Assembly: GCF_030580675.1 (NCBI RefSeq)
Contig: NZ_JAUQUB010000001.1
Span: forward strand, 186,001 to 250,000
Origin: Antiquaquibacter soli
Lineage (GTDB): Bacteria > Actinomycetota > Actinomycetes > Actinomycetales > Microbacteriaceae
DNA: 64,000 nucleotides
Direction of reading: 5' to 3'
Part shown: one piece after another, positions 35,421 to 42,736 of the stretch
How the letters are laid out: each line of letters opens with the position of its first letter
How positions within the stretch are numbered: position 1 is the stretch's first letter
Notes under the pieces: model-generated
Told to the model about the DNA's origin: nothing
Databases searched by the model: none
Seen by the model: only the letters and a program-made list of their open reading frames with translations
Position numbers and translations under genes: made by a program

Positions 35421-36425
35421 CTAGAACAGCGTCGGCTGAGGTGCCAACTTGAGGGCGGGCGCCGACCGCATCCGCTCGAACCCCGGCTTGCCGCTGAACC
35501 CGTGCCGTCTCTTGATCACCGACACCCGCTCCTTCAGCCACCGCCGGTAGGCCTCGGGTGCCGACGACGATGAGCGGTACATCGCGCGGTACCGCGCGGA
35601 GAGCTGCGGATGCTCGCGGTCGATCCACTGCAGGAACCACTCCTTCGCGCCGGGCCGCAAGTGCAGCGCGCCGTAGGTCACCGACGCGGCGCCCGCCTCC
35701 CTGATTGCCGCGAACGCGCGGTCGAGGTGGTCGACCGTGTCGGTGAGGTACGGCAGCAGGGGCATCACGAACACGTCGACGTCGAAGCCGGCGTCGGCCG
35801 CCGCTCGTACCGTGGCTAGTCGGGCAGCCGTCGTCGGGGTGCCGGGCTCCACCCGCTGCTGCAACTCGTCGTCGTAGACGGCGATCGACATCGCGAGGTG
35901 GACAGGCACGCGGTCCGCGGCGGCGACGAGCATCCCGAGATCCCGCCGCAGCAGCGTGCCCTTGGTGAGTATCGAGAATGGAGTGCGGCTGTCGGAGAGC
36001 GCCTCGATGATGCCGGGCATCAGCTGGTAGCGCCCCTCCGCCCGCTGGTACGGGTCGGTGTTGGTGCCGAGCGCGACGGGCTGCCGCGACCACTTCGGCT
36101 TCGACACCTCCGCGCGCAGCACCTCCGCGACGTTGACCTTGACCACGACCTGGCTGTCGAAATCCTTGCCCGCGTCGAGGTCGAGGTAGGTGTGCGTGTT
36201 GCGGGCGAAGCAGTACACGCACGCGTGCGAGCACCCGCGGTAGGGGTTCACGGTCCACTCGAACGGCATGGCGCTCGCCGCCGGCACGCGGTTGAGCGCG
36301 CTCTTGGCGAGCACCTCGTGGAACGTCATCCCCGCGAACTCGGGGGTGCGCACGCTGCGCACGAGCCCCGCCATCCCGAACAGACCGGGTGCTGCATCCC
36401 CTACCGACTGACCACTCCACCGCAT
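35421..36425 (-). CDS. Radical SAM protein, Rv2578c/SplB-like
   Basis: A 334-residue radical SAM enzyme. The iron-sulphur site is CSHACVYCFARNTH, with Cys at 65, 69 and 72, preceded by TVNPYRG. Further features are LGTNTDPYQRAEGRY and ILTKGTLLRRD. It belongs to the Rv2578c-type group, related to spore photoproduct lyase. ATG 36425 (MRWSGQSVG) is preferred over 36443 because an SOS-like box and a -10-like TCTAAT lie directly upstream; the mRNA would be leaderless. The activity of the family is not established; a DNA-repair role is inference from the SOS box and SplB resemblance. Confidence 0.85.
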   Translation of the reverse strand: MRWSGQSVGDAAPGLFGMAGLVRSVRTPEFAGMTFHEVLAKSALNRVPAASAMPFEWTVNPYRGCSHACVYCFARNTHTYLDLDAGKDFDSQVVVKVNVAEVLRAEVSKPKWSRQPVALGTNTDPYQRAEGRYQLMPGIIEALSDSRTPFSILTKGTLLRRDLGMLVAAADRVPVHLAMSIAVYDDELQQRVEPGTPTTAARLATVRAAADAGFDVDVFVMPLLPYLTDTVDHLDRAFAAIREAGAASVTYGALHLRPGAKEWFLQWIDREHPQLSARYRAMYRSSSSAPEAYRRWLKERVSVIKRRHGFSGKPGFERMRSAPALKLAPQPTLF

Positions 36426-36449
36426 GCGTTCATTAGAACACACGTTCGA
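36426..36449 (-). promoter_or_regulatory. SOS (LexA) box and -10 element of the radical SAM gene
   Basis: On the minus strand, TCGAACGTGTGTTCTA (36449-36434) matches the actinobacterial LexA consensus TCGAAC-N4-GTTCGA with one mismatch. It overlaps TCTAAT (36437-36432), which matches TATAAT at five positions and ends 6 bases before the ATG at 36425. Confidence 0.65.
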
Positions 36450-36475
36450 GAGTTAATCCACGGGTGCGAGGCCAG

Positions 36476-37360
36476 CTAGAGCCCCTTACCGCCCGTCACC
36501 GGCAGGATCGCGCCAGAGATGTACGACGCCTCGGCGGACGCGAGCAGCACGTACGCCGGCGCGAGCTCGGCGGGCTGCCCGGCGCGGCCGAGCGGAGTGT
36601 CCTGGCCGAACGTCGGCAGCTTGTCGGGCCAGCTCGTCGCGGGGATGAGCGGTGTCCAGATCGGCCCCGGTGCTACGGCGTTCACCCGGATTCCCTTCGG
36701 CCCGAGCTCCTCCGCGAGAGCCTTCGTGTAGGCGACCTGCGCCGCCTTCGTCATCGCGTAGTCGATGAGCCCGGGCGAGGGGTTGAAGGCCTGGATGGAG
36801 GTCGTCGAGATGATCGACGACCCGGGCTGCAGGTGCGGGATCGCCTCGCGACCGAGCCACATCATCGAGTAGATGTTCGTACGGAACACCCGGTCGAACT
36901 CCTCCGTCGGGATCGAGTCGAGCCCGTCGCGGTTCTTTTGATACGCGGCGTTGAGCACGAGGATGTCGAGACCGCCGAGGCCCTCGACGGTACGCGCGAT
37001 CACGTCGACGCAGAACTCCTCGTCGCGCACGTCGCCCGCGAGAGTGAGTGCGGTGCGGCCGGCGTCGGTGACGAGGGCGGCGGTGGACTGGGCATCCTCC
37101 TCCTCTTCGGGCATGTGGACGATCGCGACATCCGCACCCTCCCGCGCGAAGGCGATCGCGACGGCGCGACCGATGCCGGAGTCGCCGCCGGTGATGAGGG
37201 CGCGCTTGCCGCTCAGGCGGCCCGCGCCCACGTACGTCTCCTCGCCATGGTCGGGCGCCGGTTCGGTCGCCCCGGTGAGGCCGGGCTGCTCCTGCTCCTG
37301 CTTCGGGAACGCCTCCGAGCGGTAGCGGCTGCGCGGGTCATCATCGAGTGTCTTGGCCAT
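36476..37360 (-). CDS. SDR family oxidoreductase
   Basis: A 294-residue short-chain dehydrogenase of the YghA/general-stress type, with an N-terminal extension (DPRSRYRSEAFPKQEQEQPG). The cofactor loop is ITGGDSGIGRAVAIAF near residue 56, NAAYQ follows, then STTSIQAF and the catalytic YAMTK, and PGPIWTPLIP. The usual substrates are unidentified aldehydes or ketones. ATG 37360 follows AAAGGGG. It is divergent from the Rho-N gene (70 bases). Confidence 0.93.
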   Translation of the reverse strand: MAKTLDDDPRSRYRSEAFPKQEQEQPGLTGATEPAPDHGEETYVGAGRLSGKRALITGGDSGIGRAVAIAFAREGADVAIVHMPEEEEDAQSTAALVTDAGRTALTLAGDVRDEEFCVDVIARTVEGLGGLDILVLNAAYQKNRDGLDSIPTEEFDRVFRTNIYSMMWLGREAIPHLQPGSSIISTTSIQAFNPSPGLIDYAMTKAAQVAYTKALAEELGPKGIRVNAVAPGPIWTPLIPATSWPDKLPTFGQDTPLGRAGQPAELAPAYVLLASAEASYISGAILPVTGGKGL

Positions 37361-37430
37361 GAGTTCAAGCCCCTTTCGTGCGCCGGATGCCCGGCTTAAC
37401 GTGACGGTCTGAAGAAGGAAGGAGATCGGG

Positions 37431-37697
37431 ATGCCCGGACAACGCAACTCGACGCTGAAGGACCCGGAACTCTACGAGGAGCTCCGCGCCGACGGCGCCA
37501 GCAAGCAGAAGGCGGCCCGCATCAGCAACGCGGCCGCGAAACGCGGTCGGTCGGCCGTGGGTCGCAAGGGCGGTGAATCCGGTTCGTACGAGGACTGGAC
37601 CGTGCCCGAGCTGCGCAAGCGGGCCAAGGAGATCGGCCTCACCGGGTACTCGGGCAAGAAGAAGTCCGAGCTGGTCGAGGCGCTCCGAGAGAGCTGA
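37431..37697 (+). CDS. Rho-N/SAP-like domain protein (88 aa)
   Basis: ATG 37431 follows AAGGAAGGAGA. The N-terminal half is basic (KDPELYEELRADGASKQKAA, SNAAAKRGRSAVGRKGG), resembling stress-associated DUF7218-type proteins. The C-terminal 35 residues form a Rho termination factor N-terminal helix-extended-helix domain (YEDWTVPELRKRAKEIGLTG, KKSELVEALRES). Such proteins bind nucleic acids; the exact role is unknown. Confidence 0.85.
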   Translation: MPGQRNSTLKDPELYEELRADGASKQKAARISNAAAKRGRSAVGRKGGESGSYEDWTVPELRKRAKEIGLTGYSGKKKSELVEALRES

Positions 37698-37762
37698 CGC
37701 CGAGGCTGACGCCAAGCCACGGGAGGCGAGCAGTCTGGGAGGAGTCTGCCCGCCCCCGCGCC

Positions 37763-37957
37763 TCACCGATCCGGGGAACCCCCGGAGGCGGTGTCGGCCT
37801 CGACGTTGCCGCTGGCCTCGCCCGACGTGTTCGCGTCCTCGTCGGGCTGACCGGGCAGGTCGGGGTCGACCGGAGGGGGCGTGAGCGGGGAGTCCGGGTT
37901 CGTCGTCTGGTCCGGCTCCTCCGTCGTATCAGGGTCCTGCGTGAACGGGTCGCTCAT
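37763..37957 (-). CDS. Small acidic Pro-rich protein (64 aa)
   Basis: ATG 37957 follows AAAGGAAG. The 64-residue product is acidic, low-complexity and probably disordered: MSDPFTQDPDTTEEPDQ, then PPPVDPDLPGQPDED. Such short acidic proteins are frequent in Microbacteriaceae and have no assigned function. No membrane segment. Confidence 0.6.
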   Translation of the reverse strand: MSDPFTQDPDTTEEPDQTTNPDSPLTPPPVDPDLPGQPDEDANTSGEASGNVEADTASGGSPDR

Positions 37958-38072
37958 GATCGCTTCCTTTCCTGTAGTGCGTTCCACGCTAGGTCGGGGC
38001 GATCGGACGACACAGGGGTTGACCGCTGCCGGGGCAGGGGAGATACTCGCGACTCTGTGGCGCTGGATCGGT

Positions 38073-38099
38073 CTGGCACTCTCCTGGGCAGAGTGCTAA
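38073..38099 (+). promoter_or_regulatory. CIRCE operator (HrcA site) upstream of hsp20
   Basis: CTGGCACTC, 9 bases, GAGTGCTAA. The CIRCE consensus is TTAGCACTC-N9-GAGTGCTAA; the right arm matches fully and the left arm at 7 of 9. It lies 62 bases before the Hsp20 start, so the operon should be repressed by HrcA and induced by heat. Confidence 0.88.
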
Positions 38100-38161
38100 A
38101 ATTGACGTCGGGTCGCGCGGACCCGCGTGACTCTCTCTTCGGGAACGAAAGGAGATTGATC

Positions 38162-38587
38162 ATGTCCAATCCGTTCGATGTTCTGAGCCAGTTCGACCGT
38201 CTCGCGTCCAGCGTCTTCGACACTGCTCGAGCTCCTCGGCTGATGCCCGTCGACCTGTTCCGAGACGGCGACCAGTACGTCCTCAGCGCCGACCTGCCGG
38301 GCATCGACCCCGGATCGGTCGACCTCGATGTGGACGGCCAGCTGCTCACCATCCGGGCCGAGCGCACTGCGCCGACGAGCGACAACGTCCAGTGGCTCGC
38401 CCACGAGCGACCGCACGGGGCGTACATGCGGCAGTTCACCCTCGGCGACGGAGTCGACGTCGACAGGATCACCGCCAACTACGAGCACGGCGTGCTGTCG
38501 GTCATCATCCCCATGGCGGAGCGTGCCAAGCCCCGCAAGATCCACGTGGCGTCGTCGTCGGCGGCCCCGAAGGAGGTGAGCGCGTGA
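38162..38587 (+). CDS. Hsp20/alpha-crystallin family small heat-shock protein
   Basis: A 141-residue ATP-independent chaperone. The alpha-crystallin domain covers about residues 38-130: YVLSADLPGIDPGSVDLDVD, LTIRAERT, FTLGDGVDVDRITANYEHGV with the conserved A-x-x-x-N/D-G-V/L-L motif as YEHGVLSVIIP. ATG 38162 follows GGAGA. The CIRCE site upstream predicts HrcA control. A 52-residue basic protein gene starts inside its stop codon (GTGA), so both are co-expressed. Confidence 0.94.
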   Translation: MSNPFDVLSQFDRLASSVFDTARAPRLMPVDLFRDGDQYVLSADLPGIDPGSVDLDVDGQLLTIRAERTAPTSDNVQWLAHERPHGAYMRQFTLGDGVDVDRITANYEHGVLSVIIPMAERAKPRKIHVASSSAAPKEVSA

Positions 38588-38742
38588 CTGAATCGAACCG
38601 CACCCGTCGCGCGCGCCCGGCGGATCGCTCGGGCCTGCGTCTGCCGATGATCAAGCGGCGCTTCGTGCCAGACCGGCCGACGCGCGTGCGCCGTGCCGCT
38701 CCGAACCGGACGCTCGGGGGCCCTCCGCTCGCCGCCGCGTAG
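38584..38742 (+). CDS. Small basic protein (52 aa), LPxxKRRFxP family, coupled to Hsp20
   Basis: GTG 38584 overlaps the hsp20 stop by four bases, and AAGGAGGTGAG lies just upstream. The 52-residue product is strongly basic and contains LRLPMIKRRFVPDRP and TLGGPPLAAA. It is paralogous to the 55-residue protein at 26036. The coupling to a CIRCE-controlled chaperone predicts heat induction. Family and function are not recognised; binding of RNA, ribosome or an acidic partner is only a guess from charge. Confidence 0.72.
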   Translation: MTESNRTRRARPADRSGLRLPMIKRRFVPDRPTRVRRAAPNRTLGGPPLAAA

Positions 38743-38750
38743 CCACCGTC

Positions 38751-38781
38751 CGAGGCGGCCCGACGTAAGCCGGCCGCCTCG
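38751..38781 (+). terminator. Terminator of the hsp20 operon
   Basis: Perfect 10-base arms CGAGGCGGCC and GGCCGCCTCG with an 11-base loop, starting 8 bases after the stop codon of the 52-aa gene. Confidence 0.75.
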
Positions 38782-38805
38782 GCGGGCTGCTCACATGCGT
38801 CGAGC

Positions 38806-39042
38806 CTAGGACTCCGGCTCGTCGCGCTCGAGGTTCTCGGGGTCGCTCGCATCCACGAGTCCCACGGTCATCCCGGAGCTCACGAGGATGTCGGCGACCC
38901 GCAGCTCGGCTCGCCCGTGGTTGACCCGCAGCCAGCCCGGCGCGCCCGTCTCGAGGATGGCGTCCATGGCCGCTCGCACATCGTCGATGCTCAGGCCGAC
39001 GATGTACTCCTCGCCGTCGAGGTGGATGATCGTGCGCTTCAC
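38806..39042 (-). CDS. Small protein (78 aa) coupled to a DUF7882-like gene
   Basis: GTG 39042 overlaps the stop of the upstream gene as GTGA. The 78-residue product begins MKRTIIHLDGEEYIVGLSID and has a likely helix (DDVRAAMDAILETG) followed by a strand-rich part (WLRVNHGRAELRVADILVS). The tail is acidic. I do not recognise the family; translational coupling indicates joint work with the DUF7882-like protein. Confidence 0.65.
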   Translation of the reverse strand: MKRTIIHLDGEEYIVGLSIDDVRAAMDAILETGAPGWLRVNHGRAELRVADILVSSGMTVGLVDASDPENLERDEPES

Positions 39043-39353
39043 TTCTCGACCCCCGGGGGTGTCGGCTCGGGCGAGATGACGAGTCCGCCCGGCGAGTTCG
39101 CGAGAGCCATGAGCTCGTCGATCCAGAGCCGATTGATGGCCGGGGGCCGCCCGCCGAAGAACTTGAAGGAGATCGGGATGGCGGGGTGCACCCAGATCAC
39201 ACTGCGTCCGTCGCCAATGGACGCGTCGTCCTTCCAGCTGAAATAGAAGGACTCGTTGCGGCGCAGCTTCGCACCCATCACGATCTGTATGTGCGCGAGC
39301 GTGCGGTCGTCGAAGTCCGCGGCGAGCGTCGAGTCGTAGGTCAGGGTCCCCAT
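39039..39353 (-). CDS. DUF7882-like small protein (104 aa), copy 1
   Basis: A 104-residue protein: MGTLTYDSTLAADFDDRTLA, IQIVMGAKLRRNESFYFSW, GRSVIWVHPAIPISFKFFGG and PPAINRLWIDELMALANSPG. The same pattern (DDR/EDR-LAH, AKLRR-ES, GRS-IWxHPxIP, N-R-W, ANS) occurs in the gene at 39626. Such proteins are abundant in Microbacteriaceae, where databases often misname them ATP-dependent DNA ligase; there is no ligase motif. The ATG is at 39353. Role unknown. Confidence 0.75.
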   Translation of the reverse strand: MGTLTYDSTLAADFDDRTLAHIQIVMGAKLRRNESFYFSWKDDASIGDGRSVIWVHPAIPISFKFFGGRPPAINRLWIDELMALANSPGGLVISPEPTPPGVEK

Positions 39354-39625
39354 GGCAATCCATTCTTGCGTACCCCCCAGAGGAGGGGCGAGTCAACCCA
39401 CTGGTGAAGTTCGCGGGACTGGCTTACCGTCGAGTGAACCACAGAGCTCGGGGCGACGTTCCGGTCGCAGGGGAGCGGAGCGTCTCCTCGGGCTCTGTGG
39501 GGCGGAGCGGTCCCCCGAAACCCGCACTCCTGGAGCGTCCAAGGGTCGGCCTCTGAATGAGTCGGGTGGGATGCGCGGCGTCCGCGGGGTGGGGATGAAT
39601 CGGGCGTCCCCGCCCCGCATCATCG
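39354..39625. other. 272-base intergenic stretch between DUF7882-like genes
   Basis: No convincing gene on either strand. It contains a 9-base inverted repeat, CCACAGAGC (39439-39447) and GCTCTGTGG (39492-39500), with a 44-base loop, which may end transcription of the upstream pair or be an operator for the downstream pair. Confidence 0.5.
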
Positions 39626-39970
39626 CTACTTCTTCGACACCGAACCCGCGGGAACCGGCCCCGTCGTGACGTCCGGCGGTTCGGGCAGCAGCCGCAGCCC
39701 GTCGTTGCTGTTGGCCGCGACCACGAGGGTCTCGAGCCACGCGCGGTTGATCATCGGCTGCCGCGAGCCGAGGAAGTTGAACTGAAGCGGGATGGACGGG
39801 TGGAGCCAGATCGTCGAACGGCCGCTCCCGTCCGCCACGTCGTGCTCGAACGAGAGGGCGAAGCTCTCGTCGCGCCGCAGCTTCGCGAGGATCACGATCT
39901 TGACGTGGGCGAGGATGCGGTCCTCGATCTCGATCTCCTCCGCGGGTCGCCCGTACAACAGATATCCCAC
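39626..39970 (-). CDS. DUF7882-like small protein (114 aa), copy 2
   Basis: A paralogue of the protein at 39039: MGYLLYGRPAEEIEIEDRIL, VKIVILAKLRRDESFALSF, GRSTIWLHPSIPLQFNFLG, INRAWLETLVVAANSNDG. GTG 39970 shares one base with the stop codon of the upstream 80-aa gene (TAGTG), so translation is coupled. The tail (PPDVTTGPVPAGSVSKK) is variable. Function unknown. Confidence 0.75.
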   Translation of the reverse strand: MGYLLYGRPAEEIEIEDRILAHVKIVILAKLRRDESFALSFEHDVADGSGRSTIWLHPSIPLQFNFLGSRQPMINRAWLETLVVAANSNDGLRLLPEPPDVTTGPVPAGSVSKK

Positions 39971-40212
39971 TATGCGTCCTCCCAGCCGAAGTGGCTTCCC
40001 TCTCCGGTCGATGGCTTGGCCTTGATGCCGTGCTTATGGCCCGTGACGCGGTCGATCCCCAGTGCGAACTCGACAGTCTCCCCCGTGGGATTCTTCATCG
40101 TGACGTGCGCTGACATTCGAGCTGCCGCAAGCGCGACGGTGAGTCGCTCGAGCGCCTCCGCCACGTCGTTGTTCACGGAGAAGGCGCCGTCGTCGTGATG
40201 CAGTTCCTTCAT
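39970..40212 (-). CDS. Small protein (80 aa) coupled to DUF7882-like copy 2
   Basis: ATG 40212 (MKELHHDDGAFSVNND) is preferred, because AAGG lies about 8 bases upstream; ATG 40221 has it directly adjacent. The 80-residue product has a helix (VAEALERLTVALAAARMSA) then a beta part (HVTMKNPTGETVEFALGIDR) and ends HFGWEDA. The pair with the DUF7882-like gene mirrors the pair at 38806-39353. Not recognised further. Confidence 0.65.
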   Translation of the reverse strand: MKELHHDDGAFSVNNDVAEALERLTVALAAARMSAHVTMKNPTGETVEFALGIDRVTGHKHGIKAKPSTGEGSHFGWEDA

Positions 40213-40311
40213 TCTGGTCATCCTTGGGGGTCGCGGGTCCCGGGCGCAAGCCCTTGACATGCCCTCGTCTCCACTGCCTAGCGTGGGGGACCAGTCGACC
40301 CAGGAGGTCCC

Positions 40312-40929
40312 ATGCAGACCGGACTCACCGCACTCGCGCTCGTGTGCACTCTCACGCCGTCTCCGAAGCCGTCGAGCACGCAGCTCCTCGCCGACCAGTT
40401 GCTCGAGGAACTCGCCGCGTGGGGGGTGCAGGGCGACAGCATCCGCACCGTCGACCTCGACATCCGAGCGGGCGTGACCGCCGACGAGGGCGACGGCGAC
40501 CAGTGGCCGGGCGTGCGCACGCGCATCATCGACGCCGACATCCTCGTCGTGGCCGCGCCGATCTGGATGGGCCACTTGTCGAGCGAGGGCCAGCGGGTGC
40601 TCGAGCGACTGGACGCCGAGCTCGGCGTCTACGACGACGAGGGCCGCGCGATCCTCGCCGGCAAGGTCGCCGTCACCGCGATCGTCGGCAACGAGGACGG
40701 CGCGCACCACGCCACCGCGGAGCTCTACCAGGGCCTCAACGACGTGGGGTTCACGATCCCCTCGCAGGGCGGCACGTACTGGGTCGGCGAGGCGATGCAG
40801 AGTGTCGACTTCCGGGATCTCGACGAGGTGCCCGAGGCGGTGGCGAGCACCACGGCGCTCGTGGCGGCGAACGCGGCGCACCTCGCTTCGGTGCTGCGGG
40901 AGCATCCGTACAAGCCGTCTCGAGCTTGA
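40312..40929 (+). CDS. Flavodoxin-fold NAD(P)H-dependent oxidoreductase
   Basis: A 205-residue flavodoxin-like protein. The phosphate-binding region is LTPSPKPSSTQLLADQLLEE after the first strand, ADILVVAAPIWMGHLSS is the typical isoalloxazine loop, and AVTAIVGNEDGAHHATAELY is the second. ATG 40312 follows CCAGGAGG. Members reduce quinones or azo compounds or shuttle electrons. The promoter of the ABC-F gene overlaps its stop codon. Confidence 0.87.
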   Translation: MQTGLTALALVCTLTPSPKPSSTQLLADQLLEELAAWGVQGDSIRTVDLDIRAGVTADEGDGDQWPGVRTRIIDADILVVAAPIWMGHLSSEGQRVLERLDAELGVYDDEGRAILAGKVAVTAIVGNEDGAHHATAELYQGLNDVGFTIPSQGGTYWVGEAMQSVDFRDLDEVPEAVASTTALVAANAAHLASVLREHPYKPSRA

Positions 40930-40997
40930 CACCCGTCGCGGGGCGCGGCTAGCCTCGACGACGCTATGGAGAGATGAGCCCGTCCGTCCCGCGCTGA
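40926..40997 (+). promoter_or_regulatory. Promoter and short leader ORFs of the ABC-F gene
   Basis: TTGACA (40926-40931), 18 bases, TAGCCT (40950-40955). The short leader then holds ATG GAG AGA TGA (40966-40977) and, overlapping it, a 7-codon ORF MSPSVPR (40974-40997) that ends 4 bases before the GTG of the ABC-F gene. Leader peptides are frequent in front of antibiotic-resistance ABC-F genes; here regulation is inference. Confidence 0.45.
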
Positions 40998-41001
40998 GGC
41001 A

Positions 41002-42651
41002 GTGCCCGCGCGGGAGCCGCGTCACTACGACGGGACCCTCCTCTTGCGATCCACCTCTCATCTGCGCGCCACCGCGCTCACGCACGGCTACGCCGACCGC
41101 CGCCTCTTCGACGGGTTCGATCTCGTCGTCGACTCCACCGATCGACTCGGTCTCATCGGTGAGAACGGCGCAGGCAAGTCGACACTGCTGCGACTCCTCG
41201 CCGGCGCCGAGACCCCGGATGCGGGCACCGTCAGCCGCCCGGACGGCACCGCCCTGCTCTGGCAGGAGGTGCGGCATCCCGGCTCGACGACGGTCGCCGA
41301 GCTGCTCGAGTCGGCGCTCGCCGACGTGCGCGCGATCGAGGCCGAGCTCGCCCGAGCGGCGGGAGCCCTCGACGGCTCAGCCGCGGCCGACGACGCCTAC
41401 GCCCGCGCCCTCGAGTCCGCCGAGCTCGCCGACGTGTGGTCGGCCGATGCCCGCGTCGCCGAGACCCTCGCCGGGCTCGGCGTCGACGGCATCCCGCGCG
41501 AGACCACGCTCGACGAGGTGAGCGGCGGCCAGCGCTCGCGCCTCGCGCTCGCCGCCCTGCTGATCTCGCGACCGGCGGCCCTGCTCCTCGACGAACCGAC
41601 TAATCACCTGGATGACGCGGCCGTCGACTACCTCCGCCGCACCCTCGCCTCCTGGCCGGGGCCCGTCGTCTTCGCGAGCCACGACCGCGCGTTCCTCGAC
41701 GAGGTTGCGACGAGCCTGCTCGACATCGACCCGGCGCGCTCGGGTGTGACCCGCTACGGCGGCGGGTACTCGGCGTACCTGGAGGCGAAGGCCGCGGAGC
41801 GCGCCCGCTGGGAGCAGCAGTTCGCGCTCGAGGGCAAGGAGGTCGCCGCGCTCGAGGTCGCCATCGCCGACCTCCCTCGCACGTTCGGCGTCGACCGCGG
41901 GCCGCGCGACAACGACCGGATGGCCTACGGGGTCAAGGGGCACACGATCCAGAAGCAGGTGTCCCGGCGCATCCGCAACGCGCAGGGGCGGCTCGACGAC
42001 CTCGTCGAGAACCGGGTGGGGGAGCCGCCGCCCGTGCTCGCATTTGCGGGCATCCCCCGGGGCTCTCACGCGCTCGATGACGACGGAGCCGTGCTTGCGC
42101 TCTCGGGCGCCGTCGAGGGCCGGCTCGACGTCGACGGGCTCGAGATCGGCGCGAGCGAGCGGATGCTCGTGACCGGCCCCAATGGCGCTGGCAAGTCGAC
42201 CCTCCTGGGGGTGCTCGCCGGCCGCATCGCCCTCGACCGCGGGGAGCTCTCGCGCCGGCGCGGGCTGCGCGTGGCCATCCTCGACCAGGACGTGCGGTTC
42301 GCCGAGCCCCGTCGGTCGGCCAGGTCGACGTTCGAGCGCGCGGTGGGGGAGAGACGATCGGATGCCGTGAGCCTCACCGACCTCGGACTGCTCCCCGCCC
42401 ACGCCCTCGACCAGCCCGTGGGGGAGCTGTCCATCGGCCAGCAGCGCCGACTCGCTCTCGCCCTCGTCATCGCCCGGCCGCCGCACGTGTTCCTCCTCGA
42501 CGAGCCCACGAACCACCTGTCGCTCGCCCTCGCAACGGAGCTCGAGGATGCTCTGGGGTCGTACCCCGGCGCGGTGGTCGTGGCGAGCCACGACCGGTGG
42601 TTGCGGCGGAGGTGGGACGGTCGGGAGGTGCGGCTGGGGGCGGCGAGGTAG
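41002..42651 (+). CDS. ABC-F family ATPase
   Basis: A 549-residue soluble protein with two ATPase halves and no membrane part: Walker A LIGENGAGKSTLLRLL and VTGPNGAGKSTLLGVL; signatures VSGGQRSRLALAAL and LSIGQQRRLALALV; Walker B LLLDEPTNHLDD and FLLDEPTNHLSL. The linker between them includes FGVDRGPRDNDRMAYG and the basic IQKQVSRRIRNAQGRL, the ribosome-contacting region. The group protects ribosomes from macrolide-type drugs or rescues stalled ones. GTG 41002 is used; TTG 41044 (MRSTSHLRATALTHGYADR) is a serious alternative. Confidence 0.88.
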   Translation: MPAREPRHYDGTLLLRSTSHLRATALTHGYADRRLFDGFDLVVDSTDRLGLIGENGAGKSTLLRLLAGAETPDAGTVSRPDGTALLWQEVRHPGSTTVAELLESALADVRAIEAELARAAGALDGSAAADDAYARALESAELADVWSADARVAETLAGLGVDGIPRETTLDEVSGGQRSRLALAALLISRPAALLLDEPTNHLDDAAVDYLRRTLASWPGPVVFASHDRAFLDEVATSLLDIDPARSGVTRYGGGYSAYLEAKAAERARWEQQFALEGKEVAALEVAIADLPRTFGVDRGPRDNDRMAYGVKGHTIQKQVSRRIRNAQGRLDDLVENRVGEPPPVLAFAGIPRGSHALDDDGAVLALSGAVEGRLDVDGLEIGASERMLVTGPNGAGKSTLLGVLAGRIALDRGELSRRRGLRVAILDQDVRFAEPRRSARSTFERAVGERRSDAVSLTDLGLLPAHALDQPVGELSIGQQRRLALALVIARPPHVFLLDEPTNHLSLALATELEDALGSYPGAVVVASHDRWLRRRWDGREVRLGAAR

Positions 42652-42736
42652 CACGGCCGAGGCATCCGGAGCAACCTCCCAGCCATGATTTCCGGGCCGC
42701 TGGTACCCTTTAAGCCGCCTGAAACGCGACTCGCCT

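Noticed and set aside
39039-39970. Annotation of the 104-114-aa proteins as ATP-dependent DNA ligase
   Set aside because: There is no KxDG nucleotidyltransferase motif and the proteins are far too short; the label is a known database carry-over.
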